Positions 1 to 7,546 of a stretch of 17,935 nt of DNA are shown in pieces. The stretch lies in the NCBI GenBank assembly GCA_913054415.1, contig CAJXII010000016.1:1-17935 (forward strand), in the 5' to 3' direction. Every line of letters starts with the position of its first letter. Positions within the stretch are counted from its first letter, which is position 1. Position numbers and translations under genes: made by a program. Source of the stretch: an uncultured Arcobacter sp. (GTDB taxonomy: Bacteria; Campylobacterota; Campylobacteria; Campylobacterales; Arcobacteraceae). The notes beneath the pieces are model-generated. The model ran no database searches. It was not told where the DNA came from and was given only the letters and a program-made list of their open reading frames with translations.

Positions 1-66
1 TTTCTTACTTTTTTATACTTAATTTATAGATGTCAATAACACTAATAGTTTTTAGGTTAAAGATGA

Positions 67-121
67 TAAATGTGGTGATTTAGAGATATTTCTTGTAAAT
101 ATTTGGTGCGAAAGTTAAGTA
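67..121 (+). repeat. 55-bp repeat, left copy of an inverted pair
   Basis: This segment matches the reverse complement of 17881-17935 at 54 of 55 positions; the only difference is G at 77 here against T in the other copy. It contains a small inverted repeat, ATATTT (86-91) and AAATAT (97-102), around CTTGT. The match stops sharply on the inner side after position 121, two bases before the tonB stop codon. The outer limit cannot be set because the other copy runs off the window. On the plus strand one frame is open in both copies and ends at the same TAA (116-118 here). It may be the end of an insertion sequence or another dispersed element, but I do not recognise the family. Confidence 0.9.
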
Positions 122-123
122 AT

Positions 124-930
124 TTAATACAAAATATAATTGACATAGATTATGATTTTGATATCATCTTTTGGTGTTGGATAATCCTTATATGCTATTT
201 GAATCGTTTTGATAGAGTTATCATCTAAAGTTTTATATCCTGAAGTTGTGATGATTTTAGGAGTTGTGATATCACCATTTTTTTTCAATATAAAAGTTAC
301 AACATTGGTGCCACTTTGCCTAGTTCTTATTGCAAATGATGGGTAAATAAGATATTGTTGAGTGATACGACCTATAATATTTAGGTTATTATTTAAAAAC
401 TCTCTTTGCTCTTTGGTAAATTTAAAATACTCTTGTCCATATAACTTTATATAACTTTTTGTCAATGGATCAAGATTTAGATTATCTATTTTTTGCTCTG
501 CTGAATAATCTTGATAATTAAAACTATAATCCAAACTACTTAGGTCAGTAATAAGTTTGTGTTTTTTAGGTTGTGGTATTGGTTTTGTAGCTTTGATATA
601 TTTTTTTACCTTTTTTATTATAGGCTTTTTATGTTGTTGAAAACTTTTTTTAATCTTGTAAATTGGTTTTTGAACTATTTTAGGTTTTGGCTTAAACTTT
701 GGTTTAGGTTTAGATTTAGGTTGTAACTTTTGTTTTTTTCTTTTATTGTTAAATCTTTTTTTAACTATTGGTTGTTGTATTTTTGCTAGTCTAATATAAG
801 TATATTGTTGTTGTGTGCTATTTTTAATAAAAGGCTTATTTTTAACATCTTGTTTTTTGATTTTAAAATCATACAAAAAAAAGATATGGATTAAAATAGA
901 TAAAAATAGTGCTAAGATGAACTGTCTCAT
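124..930 (-). CDS. tonB: TonB-family energy transducer
   Basis: TonB carries proton-motive energy from an ExbB/ExbD complex in the inner membrane to outer-membrane receptors for iron or other ligands. From the ATG at 930-928 the protein has 268 residues. It has an N-terminal membrane anchor (about residues 3-20), a long Lys/Pro-rich stretch with K-P pairs (about 60-130) suited to spanning the periplasm, and a C-terminal domain of about 80 residues. In that domain YPSFAIR, VTFILKKNGDI and the TTSGYKTLDDNSI stretch resemble the TonB_C fold. An in-frame TTG at 975-973 would add 15 polar residues before the anchor, so I prefer the ATG, although no clear ribosome site precedes either. No exbB or exbD gene is in the window. 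The stop lies two bases from the 55-bp repeat, so the original downstream neighbour may have been lost. Family is fairly secure; the symbol is by family only. Confidence 0.85.
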   Translation of the reverse strand: MRQFILALFLSILIHIFFLYDFKIKKQDVKNKPFIKNSTQQQYTYIRLAKIQQPIVKKRFNNKRKKQKLQPKSKPKPKFKPKPKIVQKPIYKIKKSFQQHKKPIIKKVKKYIKATKPIPQPKKHKLITDLSSLDYSFNYQDYSAEQKIDNLNLDPLTKSYIKLYGQEYFKFTKEQREFLNNNLNIIGRITQQYLIYPSFAIRTRQSGTNVVTFILKKNGDITTPKIITTSGYKTLDDNSIKTIQIAYKDYPTPKDDIKIIIYVNYILY

Positions 931-962
931 TTCGATACTATAACATAAATTTAATGAAATAA

Positions 963-971
963 TGCTATAAT
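963..971 (+). promoter_or_regulatory. Extended -10 promoter of the hemL operon
   Basis: TGCTATAAT is a perfect TATAAT with an extended TG one base upstream, 34 bases before the hemL start. Transcription would start near 978. I see no good -35 element, which is common for promoters of this phylum. This is a motif call only. Confidence 0.6.
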
Positions 972-1005
972 CCAAGATATTTTAGCAACAAGACGATAAA
1001 GGAAA

Positions 1006-2289
1006 ATGATGTTTAACAAAAGTATTAAAGCATATAAAGAAGCAAAAAAAGTTATACCTGGTGGAGTAGATTCTCCTGTAAGAGCATTTAATAGTGTGGG
1101 TGGAACACCACCTTTTATAGCACAAGGAAAAGGTAGCTATTTGATTGATATAGATGGCAATAAATATCTTGATTTTGTCCAATCATGGGGACCTTTGATA
1201 TTTGGTCATTGCAATAAAGATATTCAAAAAGCTGTCCAAAAAACTGTGAAAAAAGGTTTATCTTTTGGAGCTCCAACAATTTTGGAAACAAAATTAGCTT
1301 CTAGTATAGTAAAAATGTTTGACAATATAGATCAAATAAGATTTGTTTCTAGTGGAACAGAAGCTGTTATGAGTGCAATCAGATTAGCAAGAGGTGTTAC
1401 AAAAAAAGATAACATCATCAAATTTGAGGGTTGTTACCACGGTCATAGCGATAGCTTACTTGTAAGTGCTGGTAGTGGTTTAGCAACATTTGGAGAACCT
1501 AGTAGTCCAGGTGTTCCAGCAGATCTGATTAAACATACTATTTTAAGTGAATATAACAATATCAAACAACTAAAAGAGTGTTTTAAAAACAATTCTGATA
1601 TTGCTTGTGTGATTATTGAACCAATTGCAGGAAATATGGGATTAGTTCCTGCTTCACAAAAATTTCTAAAAACTTGTAGAAAACTTTGTGATAAATATGG
1701 AGCATTGCTAATTTTTGATGAAGTGATGTCAGGATTTAGAGCTAGTTTAAAAGGTGCTTCAGGATTAACAGACGTTGTTCCAGATATTGTAACATTTGGT
1801 AAAGTAATAGGTGCTGGTATGCCTGTAGGTGCTTTTGCTAGTAGAGATGAGATTATGAATCAACTAAGTCCAAATGGTGCTATATATCAAGCAGGAACAC
1901 TAAGTGGAAACCCTGTAGCTATGGCGGCTGGTTTAAAATCTTTGGAAAAACTAAAAAAAGATAAAAACATCTATAAAAGACTAAATAAAAAAGCTGTTCG
2001 ATTAACTAAAGGATTGAAAAAAGTTGCTCAAAAATACAATATACCACTTCAAGTAGATACAAGAGGTAGTATGTTTGGATTTTTCTTTTGCAAAAAAGCA
2101 CCTACAAATATGAAAGAGGTAGGTTTATGCGATTTTGATAGATTTGCAAAATTTCATAATAGGATGTTAAAAAAAGGTTTTTATTTTGCTTGTAGTCAAT
2201 ATGAAACAGGATTTATTTGTGATACTATGACAAATAATGATATTGATCGTTGTATCAAGGCAGCAGATCAAGTGATGAAAAGTTTATAG
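1006..2289 (+). CDS. hemL: Glutamate-1-semialdehyde 2,1-aminomutase
   Basis: This PLP enzyme converts glutamate-1-semialdehyde to 5-aminolevulinate in the C5 route to heme. The length of 427 residues is normal. Visible signatures are the PLP-phosphate loop SSGTEAVMSA (115-124), the YHGHSD stretch (144-149), FDEV with the cofactor-binding Asp (238), and the Schiff-base Lys 266 in TFGKVIGAGMPVGAF. The N-terminal GGVDSPVRAF motif is typical of HemL and separates it from other class III aminotransferases. Two consecutive ATGs follow AAAGGA (998-1003). The second, at 1009, has the better spacing, so either may be the real start. It is the first gene of a four-gene operon. hemB and hemN also lie in this window but in other transcription units. 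Confidence 0.97.
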   Translation: MMFNKSIKAYKEAKKVIPGGVDSPVRAFNSVGGTPPFIAQGKGSYLIDIDGNKYLDFVQSWGPLIFGHCNKDIQKAVQKTVKKGLSFGAPTILETKLASSIVKMFDNIDQIRFVSSGTEAVMSAIRLARGVTKKDNIIKFEGCYHGHSDSLLVSAGSGLATFGEPSSPGVPADLIKHTILSEYNNIKQLKECFKNNSDIACVIIEPIAGNMGLVPASQKFLKTCRKLCDKYGALLIFDEVMSGFRASLKGASGLTDVVPDIVTFGKVIGAGMPVGAFASRDEIMNQLSPNGAIYQAGTLSGNPVAMAAGLKSLEKLKKDKNIYKRLNKKAVRLTKGLKKVAQKYNIPLQVDTRGSMFGFFFCKKAPTNMKEVGLCDFDRFAKFHNRMLKKGFYFACSQYETGFICDTMTNNDIDRCIKAADQVMKSL

Positions 2290-2298
2290 GGGATTAGG

Positions 2299-2913
2299 AT
2301 GATAAAACATATTGTATTTTTTGAACTCTCTGAAGAAAATATGAGATATAAAGATGAGCTAATAGTGAAGCTAAATAGCTTAAAGGATGATATAAAATAT
2401 ATTAAAGCACTAGAAGTTGGTGTTAATTTTACACAAAGTCCAAGAGCTTATGATCTTGCTTTAACTGTGATTGTAAATAGTAAAGAGGATCTTAAAAAAT
2501 ATGCCAATGATCCAATCCATCTAAAAGTTATAGATTTTATTAGATCTTTGGATATAAAGACTAAAGTTGTAGATTATGAATTACCACACAATAATACTCA
2601 AGAGTTTGGCAATGCTACAATTATAAAAAAAGCAAATCAATATTTTGATGGACAAGTTACAAGTAGAACTGTTGTAGATAGTGATGGCACAACTAAAACT
2701 TTAGGTATTATGATGCCAGGGCGATATAAATTTGGCACACAAGATGCTGAACATATGGAGATTTTAGCAGGTAGTTGTGAAGTAGAGATCCAAGGTGAAG
2801 AGGGTAATATCGAAAAATATAAAGCAGGAGAATATTTTGAAGTTCCTGCTAATAGTAGCTTTGATATTAATGTTTTAGAAGTTACAGATTATTGTTGCAC
2901 ATATATTAAATAA
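2299..2913 (+). CDS. Dabb domain fused to PpnP-type nucleoside phosphorylase
   Basis: The 204-residue protein joins two families normally seen as separate proteins. Residues 1 to about 97 start MIKHIVFFELSEE and match the stress-responsive dimeric alpha/beta-barrel (Dabb) family. Residues about 103-204 match PpnP (formerly YaiE/DUF1255), a small cupin that phosphorolyses a broad range of nucleosides. The motifs NQYFDGQV, LGIMMPGRYKFGT, HMEILAGSCEV and VPANSSF follow the PpnP order through to the C-terminus. The linker has no Met or other plausible internal start, and the frame is unbroken, so this is a true fusion and not two overlapping genes. GGGG at 2289-2292, overlapping the hemL stop, serves as ribosome site. 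The activity of the second half is inferred from family; the role of the Dabb half is unknown. Confidence 0.85.
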   Translation: MIKHIVFFELSEENMRYKDELIVKLNSLKDDIKYIKALEVGVNFTQSPRAYDLALTVIVNSKEDLKKYANDPIHLKVIDFIRSLDIKTKVVDYELPHNNTQEFGNATIIKKANQYFDGQVTSRTVVDSDGTTKTLGIMMPGRYKFGTQDAEHMEILAGSCEVEIQGEEGNIEKYKAGEYFEVPANSSFDINVLEVTDYCCTYIK

Positions 2914-3209
2914 TGCAAAAGAATGATATAAAACCAAAACATAGAGATAAGATAGAAGCTTTAGATAATCTATCTTTAGGGATCTCTATGGTAGTAGCTG
3001 TTGCTATTGGAGTAGGTGCGGGATTGTTACTTAAAAAATGGACAGGTTATGGTTACACTTTATGGATTGGTGTTTTTTGGGGAGTAAGTGCTGCTATTTT
3101 AAATGTATATAAAGCATACAAAAGAGCAAAAGATTCATACAAAGAGTTAGAAAATGATCCACGATACCAATATAGAATAAACAAAGGTATAAAAGAAGAA
3201 GATGATTAA
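2913..3209 (+). CDS. AtpZ/AtpI-like small membrane protein
   Basis: The 98-residue protein has two hydrophobic helices (about 21-43 and 48-68) around a short KKWTGYGY turn, with charged tails on both sides. This layout, including the Gly-rich first helix (AIGVGAGLLL) and the second (WIGVFWGVSAAILNVYKA), is that of the AtpZ/AtpI family. Those proteins are linked to assembly of, or Mg2+/Ca2+ supply to, the F1Fo ATP synthase. The start ATG overlaps the stop of the preceding gene (TAATG at 2911-2915), so translation is probably coupled. No ATP synthase genes are in the window; the link rests on family alone. Confidence 0.75.
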   Translation: MQKNDIKPKHRDKIEALDNLSLGISMVVAVAIGVGAGLLLKKWTGYGYTLWIGVFWGVSAAILNVYKAYKRAKDSYKELENDPRYQYRINKGIKEEDD

Positions 3210-3747
3210 AAAATTTAATCTTATATTTTTAGCTTTTGATGTTGGTATTGTTTTATTTTGTTTTTTACAAAACAATATGGTATGGCTTATCAATACACAA
3301 GTAGCTTTTGTAAGCTCTATGGCTATTACTATAGGATCATATCTTGGATATAAAAACAATATCAAAAAAAGATTGGCCAATACAGATATAGATGCTTTGA
3401 ACAATACCCCAGATAGTATTGATAATATAGATGACCAATTTGATCTATATAGTGAAGAATATATACAAAATGATACAGAACAAAAAGAGTTATCAGCACA
3501 AGAGATCAAAGAGGTATTAGCAAAAGAGAAACAAAATCTAAAAAATCAAAAAAATACTATCAAAAATACTACAGCAACTTTTACGGCAATCACCTCATTT
3601 TATAGAGTATTTGGGTATGTTTTATTGATAATTGGATTTTTTTATCTTAACAATAACAATCTTTTATCGCCTATTGCTTATATGGTAGGATTTTTAATAG
3701 TTCCTATTGCGGTTGTTGTATCTAAATTGATTATTAAAGAGAATTAA
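3202..3747 (+). CDS. Conserved membrane protein of unknown function
   Basis: This 181-residue protein overlaps the end of the AtpZ-like gene by 8 bases. It has two hydrophobic segments near the N-terminus (about 8-22 and 27-46). A polar, acidic and Lys-rich central region of about 80 residues follows, likely partly coiled coil (the EIKEVLAKEKQNLKNQKN stretch). Two more helices lie near the C-terminus (about 135-150 and 156-175). The layout suggests a four-helix inner-membrane protein with a central cytoplasmic loop. I do not recognise a named family. Its place as last gene of the hemL operon and its tight overlap suggest co-expression with the AtpZ-like protein, but no function can be given. 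Confidence 0.8.
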   Translation: MIKKFNLIFLAFDVGIVLFCFLQNNMVWLINTQVAFVSSMAITIGSYLGYKNNIKKRLANTDIDALNNTPDSIDNIDDQFDLYSEEYIQNDTEQKELSAQEIKEVLAKEKQNLKNQKNTIKNTTATFTAITSFYRVFGYVLLIIGFFYLNNNNLLSPIAYMVGFLIVPIAVVVSKLIIKEN

Positions 3748-3781
3748 TTAAAGTCTAAGAAAGGAGATACTTAGACTTTAA
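3748..3781. terminator. Perfect 12-bp hairpin between convergent genes, probable two-way terminator
   Basis: Arms 3748-3759 and 3770-3781 are perfectly complementary, with a 10-base loop (3760-3769). The hairpin starts directly after the stop of the upstream operon, and the convergent YfdX-family gene ends 20 bases away. Neither strand shows a clean U-tract after the stem, so it would be a weak intrinsic terminator or an RNA-stabilising 3' structure. The loop carries AAAGGAGA, which recurs directly behind the stem at 3781-3788. Confidence 0.6.
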
Positions 3782-3801
3782 AAGGAGAAATGAAAAGACT
3801 A

Positions 3802-4836
3802 TTAATCGTTATTAAGCTTATGCACTAACGATTTAAAACTGCTTTTTATATGTTCATATAATTTTTCAACTTTATTTTTCCCATGCACCTCCTTTAGAAT
3901 AGATTTAATCTCTTTTTGTAATGATTTAACATCACTTGAACTATTGGTTGCATATCCTAATAAAATATCTTTTTGCAATTCATCATTTGCTAGGTTCAGC
4001 AACTCAATCACATCTTTTTTATTTGATTTTTTAAGTTTTGAAGCTTGATCTATTAAATCCTGTGCAGTTACAAGTGGTAAAGGTATAATTATTTTATCTA
4101 CTACAACAGTATGTAATGCTTCATTTAATACTATAAAAGCATCTTTTGGTTTATTTTTATTTAGATATTTTAATGCCTCTTTTGTAGCATCTGGATATGT
4201 TATCATAGGTAACAATCTTGTTGTGATAGTTGTTTGATCTTTAAGTGACAACACCAAATCTCTAGCTAGTTGAGTATTATTGTTTTTCAATAATTTTATA
4301 GCTTGATTTTTAACTTTTTTTACAATATTAGCATCCCCAAAGAACTCTGTAACTTGCACTTCTTGATCTACAGGAACAAGATCTAATGCTGGATTGTTTT
4401 TTAATGCTTTATCAAAAAGTTTTGTCGCATCTTGTAACGATTTTTTTGTATTATCTATCTTATTCATATATAGATATTGCATAGCTTTTATTGTAGAGTT
4501 CAATGCACTCATTACATCTTTTGGAGTTTTATTCATATTGTTTTTTGAATTTTTCATACTATTTGCTACAATCAGATTTAATCTTTTTGTTTCATCAATT
4601 CTTGATTGTTGTTTAAATACACTTAGATTCTCTTTTGTAAGAAATTTATCTTTTTTATTTAACATCTCTAATCTTGCTTGAGCTTGTTTCATACCTTTTA
4701 AATTTGTTTGTGCAATAGCAGATGTCTCTTTTTGAGAAACTGAATCATGTAGATTGCTAGAAGCACTTAAAGTTGAAACACCAAATAACATTGTTGCTAC
4801 CAATCCTGATAATAATATGTTTTGTCCTTTTTTCAT
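3802..4836 (-). CDS. YfdX-family protein, probably exported
   Basis: From the ATG at 4836 this is a 344-residue protein. It begins with a Sec-type signal peptide: MKKG, then a hydrophobic core, ending around LSASS at residues 22-26. The body is helical and Lys/Asn-rich. The stretches LVPVDQEVQVTEFFGD, YPDATKEALKYLNKNKPKDA and VLNEALHTVVVDKIIIPLPL are characteristic of the YfdX family, whose enterobacterial members are linked to acid and drug stress; the biochemical role is unknown. The upstream in-frame ATG at 4845 sits directly on AAGG, leaving no ribosome-site spacing, while AAGGA is about 8 bases from the ATG at 4836. The ATG at 4893 would bury the signal peptide. The gene stands alone, convergent with the hemL operon and divergent from tig. 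Family assignment is fairly confident; function is not. Confidence 0.8.
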   Translation of the reverse strand: MKKGQNILLSGLVATMLFGVSTLSASSNLHDSVSQKETSAIAQTNLKGMKQAQARLEMLNKKDKFLTKENLSVFKQQSRIDETKRLNLIVANSMKNSKNNMNKTPKDVMSALNSTIKAMQYLYMNKIDNTKKSLQDATKLFDKALKNNPALDLVPVDQEVQVTEFFGDANIVKKVKNQAIKLLKNNNTQLARDLVLSLKDQTTITTRLLPMITYPDATKEALKYLNKNKPKDAFIVLNEALHTVVVDKIIIPLPLVTAQDLIDQASKLKKSNKKDVIELLNLANDELQKDILLGYATNSSSDVKSLQKEIKSILKEVHGKNKVEKLYEHIKSSFKSLVHKLNND

Positions 4837-4868
4837 TTTATCCATCCTTATTTTGTTTTGATAATAAA

Positions 4869-4874
4869 ATTGTA
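4869..4874 (-). promoter_or_regulatory. Possible -10 box of the YfdX-family gene
   Basis: On the minus strand TACAAT lies about 33 bases upstream of the chosen start and would give a leader of about 25 bases. There is no convincing -35 or extended TG, so this is a weak motif call. Confidence 0.3.
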
Positions 4875-4985
4875 TGCCCCAATGATTAACCATAAGTTAA
4901 TCTAACTTTAAGCTAATATTAATTTATTTTTATAAATTTTATATTTTTTATCTCCTAAAGTAAAGAACAATAAGTTAAATTTAGA

Positions 4986-4991
4986 TATAAT
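4986..4991 (+). promoter_or_regulatory. -10 box of the tig-clpP-def operon
   Basis: A perfect TATAAT lies 33 bases before the tig start, in a very AT-rich region without an obvious -35. The ribosome site GGAG at 5011-5014 precedes the ATG by 10 bases. Confidence 0.6.
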
Positions 4992-5024
4992 CCGTAAAAA
5001 ATTTAATTATGGAGATTTGATTGT

Positions 5025-6329
5025 ATGGAATTTACAGCAAAAAAAACAGATGAAGCAAATGCAGTAGTTACTGCAACACTAAGTGCCGATTTATTGGCTA
5101 ACACATTAGACAAAATAGCAAAAGAGGCTTCTAAAACTATGGATATTCAAGGTTTTAGAAAAGGTAAAGTGCCTGTAGCAGTAGTAAAACAAAGATATGG
5201 TGCAAAACTTGAAGAGGATGCTAATAGTGAAGCATTAAGAGAGTTATATAGTGCTAGTTTAAAAGATTTAGGTTTAGAACAAGGTGATATCATAGGTGAA
5301 CCTGCAATAACAAAATTTGATAAAAAAGATGACAGTAGCATAGATGTTCAAATCAATATCTCTTGCAAACCAACAGTTGATTTAGGAGATTACAAAGCTT
5401 TATTACCTGAAATAAAACTACCAAAAGTAACAGATAAAGAAGTAGATGATAGAATCAAAGAGATAGCTTCTGGTGATGCACCTTTAGAAAAAATCAAAAG
5501 AAAAAGAGCAGTAAAATCTGGAGATTTTGCAGTAATAGATTTTGAAGGTTTTAAAGATGGTGTTGCATTTGAGGGTGGAAAAGCACAAAAATATACACTA
5601 GAAATAGGTTCAAACTCTTTTATCCCTGGATTTGAAGATCAAGTAATTGGTATGAAATATGATGAAGAGAAAGAGATCAATGTAACTTTCCCTAAAGAAT
5701 ACCAATCAAAAGATTTAGCAGGTGCAGATGTTGTATTTAAAGTAAAACTACACGAAATCCAAGCAAAAGCAGAGCCTACAATAGATGATGAGTTTGCAAA
5801 AAAATTATTACCTCAAGAGGAAAATGCTACTGTTGAACTTTTAAAAGAGAAAATCAAAGAGCAAATAGAAAATGAAAAAATATCTAAATATTATGCTGAA
5901 GAGTTAAAACCTGTTTATCTTGATGCTCTTGTTGAAAAGATTGATTTTGCTGTTCCTTCTTCTATACTTGATCAAGAGATCCAACAAGTGATCAATGGTG
6001 AAGTAAGAAATATGAGTGAAGATGAGATCAAAGCACTTCAAGAAGATGCTTCAAAAATTGAAGAGATGAAAAAAGAAGCTACTCCAGTAGCTACTCAAAG
6101 TGTTAAAGCTACATTTATTATAGATGCACTTGCAAAAGCTGAAGGTATTGATGTAACAGATCAAGAAGTAACACAAACAATCTACTACGAAGCGATGATG
6201 TCAGGTCAAGATGGTCAAGCTATGATTAAACAATACGAAGAAGCAGGTTATCTACCAGCTATCAAAATGTCTATGATGGAACAAAAAGTTATCAATAAAC
6301 TTTTAGATGAAAAAGCAGGAAGAAACTAG
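5025..6329 (+). CDS. tig: Trigger factor, ribosome-bound chaperone
   Basis: Trigger factor docks on the ribosome exit tunnel and shields new chains. The 434-residue length is normal for the family. The ribosome-binding signature GFRKGKVP is at residues 43-50. An FKBP-type prolyl isomerase domain follows at about 160-245 (SGDFAVIDFEGFKDGVAFEGG, then FIPGFEDQVIGM). The helical C-terminal substrate-binding domain fills the rest. It is the first gene of a three-gene run; its TAG stop directly abuts the clpP ATG. Grouping tig with clpP is widespread in bacteria. Confidence 0.97.
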   Translation: MEFTAKKTDEANAVVTATLSADLLANTLDKIAKEASKTMDIQGFRKGKVPVAVVKQRYGAKLEEDANSEALRELYSASLKDLGLEQGDIIGEPAITKFDKKDDSSIDVQINISCKPTVDLGDYKALLPEIKLPKVTDKEVDDRIKEIASGDAPLEKIKRKRAVKSGDFAVIDFEGFKDGVAFEGGKAQKYTLEIGSNSFIPGFEDQVIGMKYDEEKEINVTFPKEYQSKDLAGADVVFKVKLHEIQAKAEPTIDDEFAKKLLPQEENATVELLKEKIKEQIENEKISKYYAEELKPVYLDALVEKIDFAVPSSILDQEIQQVINGEVRNMSEDEIKALQEDASKIEEMKKEATPVATQSVKATFIIDALAKAEGIDVTDQEVTQTIYYEAMMSGQDGQAMIKQYEEAGYLPAIKMSMMEQKVINKLLDEKAGRN

Positions 6330-6914
6330 ATGGCATATGTTCCAGTTGTAGTTGAGCAAACAGGACGAGGAGAGAGAAGTTATGATATCTACTCTCGTCT
6401 TTTAAAAGATAGAATTATTATGTTAAGCGGTGAAGTAAATGATCAAGTTGCTTCTAGTATCGTGGCACAACTTCTATTTTTAGAAGCTGAAGATCCAGAC
6501 AAAGATATTTATCTATATATAAACTCTCCTGGTGGTGTTGTAACATCTGGTATGAGTATGTTTGATACTATGAACTATATTAAACCTGATATTTGCACTA
6601 TTTGTATAGGACAAGCAGCTTCTATGGGTGCTTTTTTATTAAGTGCAGGAACTAAAGGTAAAAGATTTGCTTTACCAAATGCTAGAATTATGATACATCA
6701 ACCAAGTGGTGGAGCACAAGGTCAATCTACAGATATTCAGATCCAAGCAAAAGAGATCCAAAGATTAAAAGATAGTTTAAATCAACTTTTAGCAGATCAT
6801 ACAGGACAAGATATTAAAAAAGTGGAAGCTGATACAGAAAGAGATAACTTTATGAGTGCTCAAGAAGCATGTGATTATGGGCTTATAGATAAAGTTATAG
6901 AAAAACACGAATAA
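6330..6914 (+). CDS. clpP: ATP-dependent Clp protease proteolytic subunit
   Basis: ClpP forms the proteolytic chamber fed by Clp ATPases. The protein has 194 residues, full length. The catalytic triad is visible: Ser 98 in GQAASMGAFLL, His 123 in MIHQPSGG, and Asp 172 in DTERDNFM. The N-terminal axial-loop start MAYVPVVVEQ and the YINSPGG strand (63-69) fit the family. The start ATG follows the tig stop without a gap and uses AGGAAG inside the tig 3' end as ribosome site. No ClpX or ClpA gene is in the window. Confidence 0.97.
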   Translation: MAYVPVVVEQTGRGERSYDIYSRLLKDRIIMLSGEVNDQVASSIVAQLLFLEAEDPDKDIYLYINSPGGVVTSGMSMFDTMNYIKPDICTICIGQAASMGAFLLSAGTKGKRFALPNARIMIHQPSGGAQGQSTDIQIQAKEIQRLKDSLNQLLADHTGQDIKKVEADTERDNFMSAQEACDYGLIDKVIEKHE

Positions 6915-6923
6915 GAGTCTAAA

Positions 6924-7466
6924 ATGTTAAGAGATATTATAACTTATCCAAATCCTATATTAAGAAAAAAATCTCAAAATGTTGAAGAGTTTGATGAAAA
7001 ACTTCATAAACTTTTAGATGATATGAATGAAACTATGCTTCATTATGGTGGAGTAGGATTAGCTGCTATTCAAGTAGCAGTTCCTTTAAATGTTTTGATC
7101 ATAAATCTACCAATAGAGGATGAATTAAGTGAAGATAATGGAAAACAACTAGATGAAAATCTAATAGAAGCTATTAATCCTGTCATCACTAAAAAAGATG
7201 GAGAGTTAGTTTTTAATGAAGGTTGTTTAAGCATACCTGATTATCATGCCGAGATTAAAAGAGCTCAAAATGTAACTGTTGAGTATTTTAATAGATATGG
7301 ACAAAAACAGACAATGGAAGCTGATGAATTTCTTGCAGTTGCTTGGCAACATGAGATGGAACACCTTACAGGACATGTATTTATCGAAAATCTTCCATAT
7401 CTAAAAAGAAAAAAATTTGAAAAACAGTGGAAACAAAAACTCAAAAATCAAAAAAAATCAAAATAA
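6924..7466 (+). CDS. def: Peptide deformylase
   Basis: This enzyme removes the formyl group from the initiator methionine of new proteins. All three metal and active-site motifs are present: GVGLAAIQV (43-51), EGCLS (99-103) with metal ligand Cys 101, and HEMEH (143-147) with the two metal-binding His and the catalytic Glu 144. The 180-residue length is slightly above the bacterial norm; the extra residues are an acidic insert (about 65-80) and a very Lys-rich tail. It lies 9 bases after clpP, so it is probably co-transcribed with tig and clpP. Confidence 0.96.
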   Translation: MLRDIITYPNPILRKKSQNVEEFDEKLHKLLDDMNETMLHYGGVGLAAIQVAVPLNVLIINLPIEDELSEDNGKQLDENLIEAINPVITKKDGELVFNEGCLSIPDYHAEIKRAQNVTVEYFNRYGQKQTMEADEFLAVAWQHEMEHLTGHVFIENLPYLKRKKFEKQWKQKLKNQKKSK

Positions 7467-7478
7467 TTTTATGACAAA

Positions 7479-7516
7479 ATGACATATTTTTAAAAATCTT
7501 TTTTAAAGTATGTCAT
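7479..7516. repeat. Inverted repeat upstream of comM
   Basis: ATGACATA (7479-7486) and TATGTCAT (7509-7516) are perfect 8-bp arms with 22 bases between. A further ATGACA is at 7471-7476. The right arm overlaps the likely comM -10 region, so it could be an operator; it could equally be a weak end structure of the def transcript, or chance in AT-rich DNA. Confidence 0.35.
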
Positions 7517-7519
7517 AAT
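7511..7519 (+). promoter_or_regulatory. Possible extended -10 promoter of comM
   Basis: TGTCATAAT fits an extended -10 (TG, one base, then CATAAT). Transcription would start near 7526, ahead of the GGGGG ribosome site at 7536-7540. TATAAA at 7525-7530 is an alternative but would leave almost no leader. Confidence 0.4.
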
Positions 7520-7546
7520 ACCCTTATAAAAAATTGGGGGTATTTT

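Noticed and set aside
1..66. Possible gene or RNA at the left edge
   Set aside because: No frame, ribosome site or stable structure could be supported in these AT-rich bases.
590..750. Repetitive Lys/Pro-coding tract that looks like a simple repeat
   Set aside because: It is the normal periplasm-spanning region of TonB, not a separate repeat element.
982..1182. Antisense open frame over the start of hemL
   Set aside because: It lies opposite a certain gene, has no ribosome site, and its translation resembles no protein.
3147..3509. Antisense open frame of 120 codons over the membrane-protein gene
   Set aside because: It mirrors the AT-rich coding strand; the plus-strand gene has operon overlap and ribosome-linked start, this one has neither.
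3790..3828. 12-codon open frame after the hairpin
   Set aside because: The ribosome-like site is only two bases from the ATG, the frame overlaps the end of another gene, and it is too short to support as a gene.
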